DNA of 64,000 bases from Pseudoxanthomonas wuyuanensis (GCF_900215535.1 NZ_OCND01000001.1:806001-870000); one strand, 5' to 3'. Positions 11,801-19,405 are shown, numbered from the stretch's first letter. A program made the numbers and translations. Notes: generated from the letters alone by a model not told the origin.

Positions 11801-14800
11801 CGGCTCGATGCTGTTCACGGCCGGTGCCGACAACTTTACCGTGGCCGGCACCGTCAGCGGTTCGGGCATCATCGACATGCTCGATGGCGATGACAACCTC
11901 ATCCTGCAGGACGGCGCCGACCTGAGCGGACTCGACAACGCCATCGACGGCGGCGCCGGTACCGACACCTTGACCGCCGACATCGCCGGCACCGCTACCC
12001 TGGGTGGCGTCACCAACTTCGAGACGCTGAGCAAGACCAACACCGGCACGTTGATCGTCGCCGGCCCGGCGCCGTCGGATTTCACCACGGTGAATGTTGA
12101 TGGCGGCACGCTGGACGTCGGCGTCGCCGGCAGCATCAGTGGCGTGGTCACCAGTACCGTGGCCGGTGGCGCCACGCTGAATGTCGACGGCAGCTACAGT
12201 GGTTCGGCGGGCGACGACACGATGACGGTGGCCGGTGCGATCAACGGCGACGGCACGATCTTCTTCGACGATGGCGACGACGTGTTGACGCTCAACGACG
12301 GTGCCGACCTGAGCGGCTTCTCCGGCACCCTGGACGGCGGCGCCCACAGCGGCGGCGATACCGTGGCGCTCAACAACGCCATGGATCTGACCTTCGGTGC
12401 CGGCGCGGTCATCAACTTCGAGTTCCTGAGCAAGACCAACACCGGCACTGCGACCCTGACCGGAACGCAGGGCTACAGCGGCGGCACCACGCTCGCCGGC
12501 GGCGCGTTGGTAGTCGATGGCGGCCTGACCACACCGTCCGTCGCGATGAGCGACGATACGACGCTGACTGTCGATGGTGCGCTGGATGCAGGCACGGGTA
12601 CGGCTGCGGTCATCACCGGCAGCGACGGCGTCAATACGGTGATCATCAACGGCACGGCACTGGCAACGGGCGATCTGGGCGCAGGCGAGGACGTGCTGGA
12701 TGTGACCGGCACGCTCGACACCGGTGGCGGGGTGTTTGCGCTGGGCGATGGCGACGACACGTTCGTGGTACACGACGGCACCGTGGTGCTGGGCACCGTC
12801 GACGGTGGCGCGGGCCTGGATACGCGCGTCTACGACATCAACCTCACCGCCGAGCTCGGTGCGCTGGTGAACTTCGAGGGCGTGACCAAGACCGGCTCCG
12901 GCGTGCTCAACATCACCGGCCCGGGCACGACCGACCTGCAGGAGGTCAGCGTGCTGGGCGGCACCCTGAACATTGGGCCAGACGCCAGCGTCGCGGCGAT
13001 CGCCGGCGGTCCGCTCGATTCGGTCATCGCCAGCGGGGCAACCTTGCACGTCGACGGCAGCTACGGCTGCGGCGACAGCGACGACACCATGACCGTGGCC
13101 GGCACCGTGTCGGGCACCGGCACCATCGATCTGTGCGGCGGCGAAGACGTGCTGACGCTGCAGGACGGCGCCGTCCTGGCCAACATCATCAGTGGCGGAA
13201 GCCATGGCAGCGGCGACACGGTCGTGCTCGACACCGCCAACGCGTTCACATTCGACGCCAGCAACACGATCAACTTCGAGTACCTGCAGAAGGACAACGC
13301 CGGCGAAGCGACCCTGGTCGGAGCCCAGAGCTTCACCGGCGGCACCACTCTCAACGGCGGCACCTTGACCGTGGCTGGCCAGTTGCAGACGCCGACCCTG
13401 GCGCTCGCCGACGACACCGTGCTCAATGTCGACGGCAGGCTGGACGCCGTCGGCGGTACCGCCGTGACGATCACCGGCAGCGCCGGCGTCAATACCGTGA
13501 CGGTGGGCGAGGGCGGCACCTTGCTGGCGACCGGCGACCTGGGCGATGGCAATGATGTGCTGGACGTGGCCGGTACGCTCGACACCTTAGGGGGAACGTT
13601 CGACCTGGGCGACGGCGACGACACCCTGACCATCCACGACGACACCCACATCATCGGCACGGTGGCAGCGGGTGAGGGCAACGACACGTTCAACGCCGAT
13701 ATCGCCACCCAGGCCGACCTGGGCGCGGTGCAGGACTTCGAAACGCTGAGCAAGACAAGCGGCGGCGTGCTGAACGTCAACGGCCCGGCCAGTTCCGACT
13801 TCACCACCGTCAACGTGCTGGGCGGCACCTTGAACGTGACGGCGGGCGGCAGCGTCATGGCCCAGACCACCACGGTCGCCGCCGGCGCCACGCTCGATGT
13901 GCAGGGCAGCTACACGGGTACCGACGGCGACGACAGCTTCACCTCGCAAGGCACCGTGCGTGGCGCATTCGCCTTCGGCGACGGCAACGATACGGTGGCA
14001 TTCATCGGCGGCGATCCCAGCGGCGTCACTTCGCTGGATGGCGGTCTGGGCAGCGACCTGCTCAGCTTCAGCGGCCTTGAACTGGAAAGCGCAACCCTGC
14101 CGGTGCTGACGAGCTGGGAACGCGTGGAGCTGCTGGACAACAGTACGCTGAACCTGGCCAATGCGCTCGATCTGGGCGGCGGCGTGCTGGCGATCGATGG
14201 TACCTCGCAGCTACTGGCTCGCGTTGGCGCCGCCATCGGCGGTAGCGTGGAGAACGCCGGCCTGATCGATGTCGGGATGAACCGATTGGCGATCAGCGGC
14301 AATTACACCGGCAATGAAGGCCTGTTGCGGCTGACGGTGTCGCCAGGCACCTTGAGTGCGGGCGGACTGGACATCGGTGGCGACGTGGCCGGTACCACGC
14401 GTGTGGCGTTTGCAGGCGACGGCAGCGATTTCACGCAGGGCGGTACCGCCTCGATCCTGGTTATTTCCAGCCCGAACGACAACGCCGCCACGGCCGGCGG
14501 CTTCGAGGCGGCCGAGGATGTCATCCGTCTGGAAGGCAGCATCTACCCGTGGAGCTTCGGGCAGCAAGCGGACAACAACTGGTACCTGAATGCCGAAGCC
14601 GGCGTGTTGCCTGAGGTTCCCGGCTATGGCGTGTTGCCGACCCTGGGGCTGCTGGCCGTCCAGAACAGCGACAATCTGATCCATCAGCGTCTGGCTGGCG
14701 TCCGTGGCCGCGAGCTGCCCCAGTGCGGCATCACACCCGAATGGCCGGTGCAGCACGCCGGTACCGAAGTGATCGACGACTGCCGCGGCGTCTGGGTGGC

Positions 14801-15626
14801 GGCTACGGGAAGCGAAGTGGAACTGGGAGCCAATCCGGGCTTCGAGGTCTCCGGCGACGACGTGGGTCTGTACGTGGGCGTCGACAGCGCCTTCGATCGT
14901 CCGGGGCGGACGCTGCGTGGTGGCATCTATCTGGGCTACCGGCACGGCAACTACTGGACGACTGGCGTCAATTCCACCGATTTGCCCGGCTCGGGACTCG
15001 CCCACGTGCAGATCGACACCCTGGTCGCTGGCATGTACATGAGCCATACCTGGGATAGCGGTGGTTACCTCAACTTCGTGCTCACCGGCCACCTGCCGCG
15101 CGCAAGCATCCGCACTTCGGATGGCTTCAGCGAACACATCCCCGGCAACAGCCTGAGCCTGAGTTCGCGCGTGGGGCATCGCTATCGCCTCCAGGGCGAC
15201 TGGACGCTCGAGCCGCAGGCGCAGCTGACGGTCAGCGCCGTGGGTTGGGGCAGCAAGATCGACCAATCCGGAAAGGAGGTCGGCTTCGACGACGATCTGG
15301 TGACCACGGCACGCGCCGGGCTACGCATCGAGAAGGAGATCGCCCGCGGCAATGGTGCGCTGATCCGGCCCTGGGCCACATTCGCCGTGCAAAGAATCAT
15401 CGGGCAGAACGACACCAGCGTAAGCCTGATGACCCCCGGCGCCACGGGCGACGCGCAAGCGTTCCCGAATCATCAACTGGGCACGTCCGCAACGCTGGAG
15501 GTTGGAGTGGAGGCAACAGTGAACCAGCGCGTCAGCCTGTTCGGCGTACTGTCGGTCGGCAAGCAACTCGACGGCACCGACTACGAGCAGCGCGAAGCCA
15601 ACCTTGGTGTGCGGGTGCGCTGGTGA
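2811..15626 (+). CDS. Giant type V autotransporter adhesin (4271 aa)
   Basis: A monomeric autotransporter. Start ATG 2811 has AGGAG 8 bp upstream and begins an extended signal peptide (MNRIFRILWSKALRAWVVA...), with a hydrophobic core and likely cleavage after CAPAQA near residue 79. Residues about 150-1780 carry autotransporter-associated beta-strand repeats (patterns such as NTYTGNT and GGTLRYTG), expected to fold as a beta-helix. Residues about 1780-3730 carry longer units built on LNVDG and LGDGDDTL, resembling acidic RTX-like repeats. The beta-barrel translocator starts near residue 3990 and ends in VRVRW, with a terminal aromatic residue. Cysteine pairs 19 or 22 residues apart recur at least five times in the passenger. 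It lies downstream of a Bvg-like phosphorelay, which probably regulates it. Function as surface adhesin is inferred from the family. Confidence 0.93.
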   Translation: MNRIFRILWSKALRAWVVASELASPGGKNGRTVDHRAAMVDMAQVQGALEDSPPSQPWPLRLGILMALVALCAPAQAADRWWDPNNTAIGLGGSGTWNAGSAFWSPNNDGVSGPYSAWNNGALDDAFFGGTAGTVTLDGSITVHNLTFVTNGYILNGGTLILDGVDPTIHTGNGAVTQTINSVINSTSGLNKAGTGTLTLTASNSFNGGIVINGGRLNLDAANTFAGDINVNSGSVGVVGDAALGDIGNVLNMQAGTGLAATGALSSNRTVNLIGPGAVGISGGGVGSAFFTGAGGISASGSVAMSNDANDYTGSTAFIGSGTATFTSIGNLGEASSLGAPTTVANGTITFQNSSQTNHTLIYIGDGDTSNRNWVINPGSGPGGVRPQLRNGGTGTLTLTGNISLGGASGNGPQFYAQSADLELLGVISSNNARPVSFITDAGRILTLGDASTFTGSANVSGAGTVVAGTIADSGIASSLGAGTGANISGNGTLSYTGTGAGSNRNWSLSNGTLSNDGSGALTLSGDVAIGNTATLGGSFTGANNAITGVISGGGNLRSGGDGTWILTGINTYTGQTIVDSGVLRAGTADAFGASDTFVVNGGSLDLSSFDRTIVRLTGTGGTVNLGSATLTLEADEGVSATYAGSITGIGGLTKLGGSTQTLTGASTYTGDTTIGGGTLNLDFSGAGGPTSNIIGSGSTLSMGGGTLNVIGAAGEANGQTFDGLNITAGNNTIDASSGTGGSITVNLGAITRTGGLMNFNLPGSGNITTTNTALGGWATVNGTDYAKVVSGNILAFVEEDYTDKDNAANWLDNEFITDVSGFFGTVNGSVQLGGLRYTQPVSTTVTVEPGETLGVDGTIIVAPFVLGTNQLITGGMITGGIGGDLGVQQNGTGNFTIDSQVVDNGGPTGFIKAGTGLVTLGNANNSYTGSTLIAQGTLSVDHIADGGVNSSIGASSADSSNLVMEGGTLRYTGTGDTSDRGFTFLKSGDILGAGIEVTDANANLTFSGLVTSPDDANFTKSGAGTLTLANPNNDYVGITTVTGGLLSVNTLPNGGVVSPIGQSGSASANLVLDGGGLQYTGATTSTDRGFTLGTNHGTVDVADAGTTLTVSGTVVQAVGNRRLTKEGDGTLVLSGTNTYTGGNTVNGGTLRAGSTQAFGAPSTAAVMTLADTAGVTLDLDGFDNTIGPLNGGGANGGNVTLGSATLRIAGGNGNYSGVISGTGGILRTNGGIQTFNGCNHTYTGATTLEGSTLSTDCLQDGGLASGIGASGAASANLVFNAGSLTYTGGSVSIDRGFQLLGSGGINVTNAGTTLEFEGNAIGAGSLIKRNAGTLVLSGNNTYTGNTQVEGGVLRAAATNAFGPQGHMTLNNTAGVLLDLDSFDTVVTSLIGGGANGGNISLGSATLTLLDGATQSYAGAIGGTGNLVKNGNGLQALSGCNSSYSGTTTINAGVLQVNCLGNGGVNSSIGASSSAPANLTLNGGTLRYAGTGGSTDRQFTLGTNGGTIDASGTGAINFSSTAAVTLAGTNTARMLTLTGPNAGTNIFSAQLDDNGSGATSLTKTGTGLWRLTSATSSYTGVTTISGGILEVNEFADGGMASSIGASSNAAANLVIGNGSTLRYTGAGDTTDRQFTLATGVTFIESSGSGALQFTNTGAVALTGTNTARTIALGGTNTGDNTMGGAIGNNGTGATTLAKNDSGTWVLTGNNTYTGNTVINDGNLMIGNGGTTGNAGAGNVIIDSATSTLSLNRSDTFTFSGTLSGPGTLAQIGTGTSVLTSTTNQVGATTISAGTLEVDGGLTTPTIGMTGNAALTVDGTVRAAGPTQTAITGDAGDQTVTVNAGGTLLANGDLGDGNDTVDLSGTLDTGSGTLALGDGDDTLILNDGAQMLGAGVNAAGGGGTDTLVIDTALGFVLDGSDIDAFNILTKRNSGELTLTGEHDFDTGSQIEGGTLSVDGALITPALSMADDTTLNVDGLVQGAGETQTTLTGSAGDQTISVGSGGALLADGDLGDGNDAVTLAGLLDTGAGTLALGDGDDTLTLRDGAVIGGGGVAAGAGSNDTLILDNANALTFNGSQTAGFELLQKDNVGEATMTGSQSFGGGTALNAGTLTVAGDLETGAVDMADDTTLNVDGTLQGGLGSPVAITGSTGDNTVTVGADGTLLANGDLGEGNDALDIAGTLDTGGGVFALGDGDDTLVIHDNTNIIGTVDAGAGNNTLETNIAIVADLGAVQGFQTLDKTGTGELNINGPLSSDFTTVNVREGILDVTAGGSVIPAPGNTLDTFVASGATLNVDGNYGCGAGNDTMTVAGNVSGTGTIDLCDGDDTLTLQDGAVLANAISGGSGTGDTLVLDNAGALTFDAGNTADFELLQKNNTGIATLTGAQNFTGGTAINAGTLDVDGALATPTVDLAGGTTLNVDGTLEAGGGTAATVTGDAGANTVSVGIGGTLLANGDLGEGNDVLDIAGTLDTGGGVFALGDGDDNFIVHDGTVVIGTVDGGAGFDTRTYAINTSADLGALLNFEGVTKTGTGVLNITGPGATDLQQVEVLEGTLDVHAGASIVATAGESLDTLVADGATLNVDGAFGCGDGADTLNVSGTVSGSGTVNLCGGDDTLTLNDGADIAGLINPVDGDAGDDRVVLNNAGVLSLDGSDIANFEVLQKDNIGEAILTGAHGFTGGAELNGGTLTVDGTLDTPMVVMGDGTVLDVNGLLQAGGGTAAVLTGSTGVNTVNVGQGGLLIASGDLGDGDDVLDVAGILDTGGGVFSLGDGSDTFTIHDGTVVLGTVDGGAGLDTFNPDIDTSADLGALTNFEILTKTGIGVLNVNGPGQSDFVEVNVLEGTLNIGPAAGLGGVQDAIVAGGATLNLDGDLLFTTGDDTLTVAGTVTGGGTLDMGDGNDTFTLQDGANLSGLATPVSGGAGTDTFVADLAGSAVLGGAVDFETLTKTNVGTLHVDGPAMSAFATVNVDGGTLDIGVAGSLNGVQDATVASGASLIADGSMLFTAGADNFTVAGTVSGSGIIDMLDGDDNLILQDGADLSGLDNAIDGGAGTDTLTADIAGTATLGGVTNFETLSKTNTGTLIVAGPAPSDFTTVNVDGGTLDVGVAGSISGVVTSTVAGGATLNVDGSYSGSAGDDTMTVAGAINGDGTIFFDDGDDVLTLNDGADLSGFSGTLDGGAHSGGDTVALNNAMDLTFGAGAVINFEFLSKTNTGTATLTGTQGYSGGTTLAGGALVVDGGLTTPSVAMSDDTTLTVDGALDAGTGTAAVITGSDGVNTVIINGTALATGDLGAGEDVLDVTGTLDTGGGVFALGDGDDTFVVHDGTVVLGTVDGGAGLDTRVYDINLTAELGALVNFEGVTKTGSGVLNITGPGTTDLQEVSVLGGTLNIGPDASVAAIAGGPLDSVIASGATLHVDGSYGCGDSDDTMTVAGTVSGTGTIDLCGGEDVLTLQDGAVLANIISGGSHGSGDTVVLDTANAFTFDASNTINFEYLQKDNAGEATLVGAQSFTGGTTLNGGTLTVAGQLQTPTLALADDTVLNVDGRLDAVGGTAVTITGSAGVNTVTVGEGGTLLATGDLGDGNDVLDVAGTLDTLGGTFDLGDGDDTLTIHDDTHIIGTVAAGEGNDTFNADIATQADLGAVQDFETLSKTSGGVLNVNGPASSDFTTVNVLGGTLNVTAGGSVMAQTTTVAAGATLDVQGSYTGTDGDDSFTSQGTVRGAFAFGDGNDTVAFIGGDPSGVTSLDGGLGSDLLSFSGLELESATLPVLTSWERVELLDNSTLNLANALDLGGGVLAIDGTSQLLARVGAAIGGSVENAGLIDVGMNRLAISGNYTGNEGLLRLTVSPGTLSAGGLDIGGDVAGTTRVAFAGDGSDFTQGGTASILVISSPNDNAATAGGFEAAEDVIRLEGSIYPWSFGQQADNNWYLNAEAGVLPEVPGYGVLPTLGLLAVQNSDNLIHQRLAGVRGRELPQCGITPEWPVQHAGTEVIDDCRGVWVAATGSEVELGANPGFEVSGDDVGLYVGVDSAFDRPGRTLRGGIYLGYRHGNYWTTGVNSTDLPGSGLAHVQIDTLVAGMYMSHTWDSGGYLNFVLTGHLPRASIRTSDGFSEHIPGNSLSLSSRVGHRYRLQGDWTLEPQAQLTVSAVGWGSKIDQSGKEVGFDDDLVTTARAGLRIEKEIARGNGALIRPWATFAVQRIIGQNDTSVSLMTPGATGDAQAFPNHQLGTSATLEVGVEATVNQRVSLFGVLSVGKQLDGTDYEQREANLGVRVRW

Positions 15627-15666
15627 AATGAATGTAGTTCGTTGAAGCGAAATCGCCGATGAAACT

Positions 15667-15704
15667 CCGGCTTCCTTCGCGGAAGCCGGCATCGAAATGC
15701 CGGC
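15667..15704 (+). terminator. Overlapping alternative hairpins after the autotransporter gene
   Basis: CCGGCTTCC (15667-15675) pairs with 15681-15689 around loop TTCGC, and GCCGGCAT (15685-15692) pairs with 15697-15704 around CGAA. The two perfect stems share bases 15685-15689, so only one can form at a time. No T-tract follows; it may end or stabilise the very long transcript. The rest of 15627-16037 shows no gene I can support. Confidence 0.4.
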
Positions 15705-16037
15705 CTCCGCAATGCTGGAGTTGAATCTGGCCACCTTGTCGGACACTCGTTCTCGATAGCAGTCTCCGGAACAAGGATCGATAAATACGTTCGGCAGCGC
15801 AAAGAGCGCAGGCGAAGTCGCTCGCATACATCTTCCCGAGCAGGTTCCGCGCACCCAGAGCGGCCTGCGTCGAGCCGTGCAACCGAAAGCTGCGGAAATG
15901 ACTGCAGGCGCCGGGTCGAACAGAGCCATCGCACAGGTCCTGCAAGCAGTCGAAAGACGCTTCTTGCAGCCGGTTGATGCCAGCGTGAAGTGCGGGGCTT
16001 TTCGCTGGCCCGCGTCGTCTTACCAAAGAGAAATGAT

Positions 16038-16304
16038 ATGAGTCTTGTTTCAGTAGCTTGGCCAAACGCCGAGCCGGAAGCCACGATGATGGCCAGCCTC
16101 CTGTATGCGCACGGAATTCCATTTTTTGTCCGCGATGCAGAACCAGGTGAAACGCCTCACCCGGCACGGGGCAGCGAACACAGCCGGGTTGTTCTGGTCT
16201 CAGAAAAGGACGTCGCTTTTACGATCAGGCTATTGTCTGAACTGGTGCAGTTTGAGGGTGCTACAGAGAACGAAAATCCGGTTAGTCCCGCTTCAAGAGA
16301 GTAG
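16038..16304 (+). CDS. DUF2007-like small protein (putative signal transducing protein family)
   Basis: An 88-residue protein. Residues 1-70 fit the DUF2007 pattern: a short beta strand (MSLVSVAWPNAEPEA), a helix, the GIPFFVRD turn and strand, then a strand (RVVLVSEKD) followed by a helix. ATG 16038 is chosen because it starts the domain directly; a weak purine stretch AAGAG lies before it. Base composition is less GC-rich than its neighbours, suggesting separate acquisition. Its 3' end directly abuts the transposase remnant, so the natural C-terminus may have been altered. The molecular role of the family is not established. Confidence 0.65.
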   Translation: MSLVSVAWPNAEPEATMMASLLYAHGIPFFVRDAEPGETPHPARGSEHSRVVLVSEKDVAFTIRLLSELVQFEGATENENPVSPASRE

Positions 16305-16812
16305 TGAATGGCTTGTCGTCGCTTCACCCACGTCCATTACCGTCGGGTCAGTCGCTTGGACTTGCCCCGGTGCAGAATCTTCACATCCTCCACCTCGCGG
16401 CCGCGGTAGCCCAGATCCACGATGGCTACCTTCGGCTTGTGGCCCATCAGGATTTCGGCCTGCTCCAACTGCTCAGCCGGTGTATCGCCGTCATTCGGCG
16501 TGCCCGGGAAGCTGCGCGCACCGACAATCAAGCCCTTGCGCGCGGTACTCGCCAAGCCGACCTTCACCCCGGACTCATGCGGCTGCCGCGCCTTACCCTT
16601 GCCAATGCACTCCACTTCCGTGGCGTGCAGCGCGTACAGCTTGCCTTTGTCTTTCGGCCGCTGGCGGTACAGTCGTTGGGCCTGCTCCAGCCATGATTGC
16701 AGCGTGGCGCGAGCGGTCTCATCGACGCCTTCCGGCTTGCGTCCGATGTCGCGAATCACCCGGCTCAGCAACGTGCGCTGACGACGCAGCACCCGGCGCA
16801 CGAAGACGATCA
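16305..16812 (-). pseudogene. IS5-family transposase remnant
   Basis: Reading the minus strand from about 16812 gives the middle of an IS5-type DDE transposase: LYALHATEVECIGKGKARQ, then GVKVGLAS, GARSFPGTPNDG, and VDLGYRG with the second catalytic Asp. An in-frame TAA at 16337-16339 interrupts it after KSKRLTRR, but homology continues with VKRRQAI before stopping at the end of the DUF2007-like gene. Both the N-terminal third and the C-terminal catalytic Glu region are missing. No terminal inverted repeats are seen. It marks an old insertion and deletion at the downstream edge of the protease cluster. Confidence 0.85.
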
Positions 16813-16856
16813 GCGGAGATGGGTACGCCGTCGGGACGGGAGGCGACGGCCCGAGC

Positions 16857-18452
16857 CTATGTGCCGGTCGCACCATGGGAAGTCGGCGCAGGAGGCCCGG
16901 CAGTGGGACGCGGAGCCGTCGGAGCCGGCGCGGCGGGGGAGGTCGCCGGTACGCCTACAGCCGGCGCGCCTACCGCGGGTGTGATGGGGGCGCCTGTCGC
17001 CGGTGAACCCGTCACGGGCGACGCAACGGCAGCGGGGGGCGTGACCGGCGTCGCAGTGGTGGTGCTGCCGGGCGTGACGGATGCCGCAGGCGCGGGTGCG
17101 CTGCCTGGCGCGACGGTGGCTGCACCGCCACTCGCCGGCGCGACAGGGCGCGCTGGCGTGGCTGGTGCAGGGGGCGTGGGCGCAGCCGGTGCGGCAGGGG
17201 CAGGCATCGAGATCGGCGTCGCGGTGCGCCGTGCCTCTTCCGCGGCGCGTTGTGCGGCCTGGCGCGCGGCGCGGGCGGCCGCAGGGTCTTCCACAACCGC
17301 CGCGGCGGGATTCAGCGTGCTGCTGCGGATGCGCTCGGCCTGCGCCTGGTTGGCCATCTGGTTTAGCGGTAGGTAGTCGCTGCGGAAGTTGAGCTCGACA
17401 GACGAGTTGAGCTCGAGATCGGTGTTCATCTCTTCGGTGGACTGGGTACGCTGCGTGGACACGTAACCGATGGTGTTCTCGACTTCGGCGCTGGCGCCCC
17501 AGGGCCCCAGGCCAAAGCTTCCGCTGCCTTTGATGCGGTTTTGCATGCTGGTCTGGCTGCCCTGATCCTGGTTGGCGGCGCTGCGGGTGTCGATATGAAA
17601 GCGCATCGCCGCGTTGATCTTGCCGCTGTCGATGACGATGCGCTGCATTCCCATCATCACCATGGTCGCGAGCATCTGCTGGCGCTGACGGGCCAGATGC
17701 CGGCGCGCCAGCGGCACGAGCTGCTCGGGTGAGCCGGCCTCCAGCGGGTCCTCCGGTGCCATGCCCAGCGTGGCGCGGATTACCTCAAGCGGCGGCATCG
17801 ACGCGCCACTGCGCAAGCGCAGACGCGTGTTGGCGACCTCTTCGGGATCGGGCGCCTCGCCGGGCTCGATTTCTGGCGCGTCGTATTCGATGGATTCGGG
17901 AAACTGGTCCGCCAGCCACTGGCGCACGCGCATCAGCCCGAACTGCGCGCCTTCGAAGCCCTCAGCCGATGCCGATACGGCATTGAGCAGATTGACGTAC
18001 TGCTGCATCTGCGTCTGGTTGGAGTCGAGCATGGCGCGGAACACGCCGTTGATCAGATCGGTGACGAAGCGTGGGAACGACACGGCGTTGAGAATGTTGT
18101 GGGTGGTCTGCGCCACCCGGTCGGCAGCGGCGGCGAAGTCGGGTTGCGACTGCGCGCGTGCCAGCGGCACAGCGGCGGGCGGCGACTCGATGGCGGTGCG
18201 GGCATCTCCTTCCTCGTCGATGAGTTCGGCGGCCAATGCCGACACGCGCACCATTGCGTGGGCCAGCGACTTGCGATCGGCTTCGGCGAGCGTCCGGTAG
18301 CCCGAGGTCCGCTCCAGCACCTCGCGCACGGCGCCGCGGATCCACGTCGGCGGTGCGGTTTCACGCGTCGGGCGTTTCGTCGTGCTCGTCAGGCGCTCCC
18401 GCGCAGGCAGCGGGGCCTGAGCGCGGGTCGACGTAAGGGGAACCGCGTCCAT
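16857..18452 (-). CDS. Cluster paralog family protein 1, with long Pro/Ala-rich tail
   Basis: A 531-residue member of a four-protein paralogous family encoded in this cluster. Visible shared blocks: A, helical, about residues 38-80 (VREVLERTSGYRTL...MVRV); B, about 118-160 (NAVSFPRFVTDLINGVF...QMQQYVNLL); C, about 250-290 (RQQMLATMVMMGMQRIV); D, about 350-365 (ELNFRSDYLPLNQMA). Residues 375-531 are a Pro/Ala/Thr-rich, probably disordered tail. No signal peptide or membrane segment. It is the last gene of the operon, 9 bp after its neighbour, and ends 45 bp from the transposase remnant, so the tail end may have been changed by that event. I do not recognise the family and assign no function. 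Confidence 0.8.
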   Translation of the reverse strand: MDAVPLTSTRAQAPLPARERLTSTTKRPTRETAPPTWIRGAVREVLERTSGYRTLAEADRKSLAHAMVRVSALAAELIDEEGDARTAIESPPAAVPLARAQSQPDFAAAADRVAQTTHNILNAVSFPRFVTDLINGVFRAMLDSNQTQMQQYVNLLNAVSASAEGFEGAQFGLMRVRQWLADQFPESIEYDAPEIEPGEAPDPEEVANTRLRLRSGASMPPLEVIRATLGMAPEDPLEAGSPEQLVPLARRHLARQRQQMLATMVMMGMQRIVIDSGKINAAMRFHIDTRSAANQDQGSQTSMQNRIKGSGSFGLGPWGASAEVENTIGYVSTQRTQSTEEMNTDLELNSSVELNFRSDYLPLNQMANQAQAERIRSSTLNPAAAVVEDPAAARAARQAAQRAAEEARRTATPISMPAPAAPAAPTPPAPATPARPVAPASGGAATVAPGSAPAPAASVTPGSTTTATPVTPPAAVASPVTGSPATGAPITPAVGAPAVGVPATSPAAPAPTAPRPTAGPPAPTSHGATGT

Positions 18453-18461
18453 GGCGCGGTC

Positions 18462-19397
18462 TCAGGCCGCGATGGGAAGCGGAGGCATTGCGCCCGGCGC
18501 GAGTCGCGCTGAAGCCAGCGGTGCCGAATCGAGCCAGCGTTGCGCCGACATGATCAGCTCCATGTCCTCGGCATTGCGTGGGTCGAGCGCAAGACTTGTG
18601 CTCTGATAGTTCGCGGCCAGCCAGGCCAGCACCGACTGTCCCGCGCGGCCGCGCTCGGCATGGCGTTGCGCCGCGGTGGCGCTTCCGGCGGTCATGCCAT
18701 CGCTGCTGGATGCGGTGGCCACCAGCGCCCACAGTGAATGCGTGCCGAACGCGACCTGCAGCATCCGGTCGCGCAGGAAGCCGATGGCCTGGTTGATCGT
18801 GTCGATGATGTCGCGTACGGCGATCGAGGCCATGGCGTCCACGCGCTGAGCCAGGAACTCGGCTAGCGCCTGCGCGCTGACGGCGAGGCCGACGTGTTCG
18901 CGCAGGTCCGGACGGACGCCCGTGGCATCCGCATTGTCGGCCTGCGCGACGATGGCGCGGCAGAGCGCAGCCATCAGGCGCTCGAAATGCGGCGGTTCCA
19001 CCACGCGGTTGAAGATCGCCTCGCGCTCGCCGGCCTCCAGCCGGTCGCGACGGCCGCGCCAGAACGCGTTGATCGATTGCGCCACCGGCCCCAGCGGCTG
19101 GTTGATGGCGCCGCTGGCGAACAGGCCGGCGACAAGCTCCGCGCAGCGCAGCAGGCCTGCGGCTTCGAGTTCGGCGGCAAAGTACAGCGGCCCTGCGGCA
19201 CGCAGTTGCGCGGCGTCCATGGCGTTGGGCGCACCGTCGGGCAAATCGATGGCGCCGGGATCGAACACCAGCGCGTGCGCCAACGCGCGCTCGTGGCCGG
19301 CGACCTGCGAGGTGGCGAACGCCAGCGCATGCAGCAACCCGGCATGAGCCGGCCGCCACGGCAGGCGTACGTCCGGCGGAGGCGGAGCCAGGCGCAT
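18462..19397 (-). CDS. Unrecognised cluster protein (311 aa)
   Basis: ATG 19397 is used: it lies 8 bp after the previous gene's stop with TGAGG as ribosome site, although the frame is open further upstream inside that gene. The protein is mostly helical, with Ala/Leu-rich stretches and no signal peptide. Its last ~90 residues (LAWLAANYQS...DMELIMSAQRWLDS) resemble the C-terminal part of the 668-residue cluster protein (IRWLANHSDR...WDLVQACEQWLAVEG), and both carry a preceding ID-Q/T-x-N helix. The two may therefore share a C-terminal domain. Function unknown. Confidence 0.75.
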   Translation of the reverse strand: MRLAPPPPDVRLPWRPAHAGLLHALAFATSQVAGHERALAHALVFDPGAIDLPDGAPNAMDAAQLRAAGPLYFAAELEAAGLLRCAELVAGLFASGAINQPLGPVAQSINAFWRGRRDRLEAGEREAIFNRVVEPPHFERLMAALCRAIVAQADNADATGVRPDLREHVGLAVSAQALAEFLAQRVDAMASIAVRDIIDTINQAIGFLRDRMLQVAFGTHSLWALVATASSSDGMTAGSATAAQRHAERGRAGQSVLAWLAANYQSTSLALDPRNAEDMELIMSAQRWLDSAPLASARLAPGAMPPLPIAA

Positions 19398-19405
19398 CGT
19401 GCGCC

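Noticed and set aside
4464..13205. A 2913-codon open frame on the minus strand inside the autotransporter gene, with a further 613-codon frame at 10334-12175
   Set aside because: They lie opposite a highly repetitive, GC-rich coding sequence in which Gly/Asp/Thr codons leave few stops on the other strand. No start region, ribosome site, signal or recognisable domain was found.
3400..14000. CRISPR-like regular repeats
   Set aside because: The repeats are protein-coding, in frame and of variable length, with no conserved short repeat-spacer structure.
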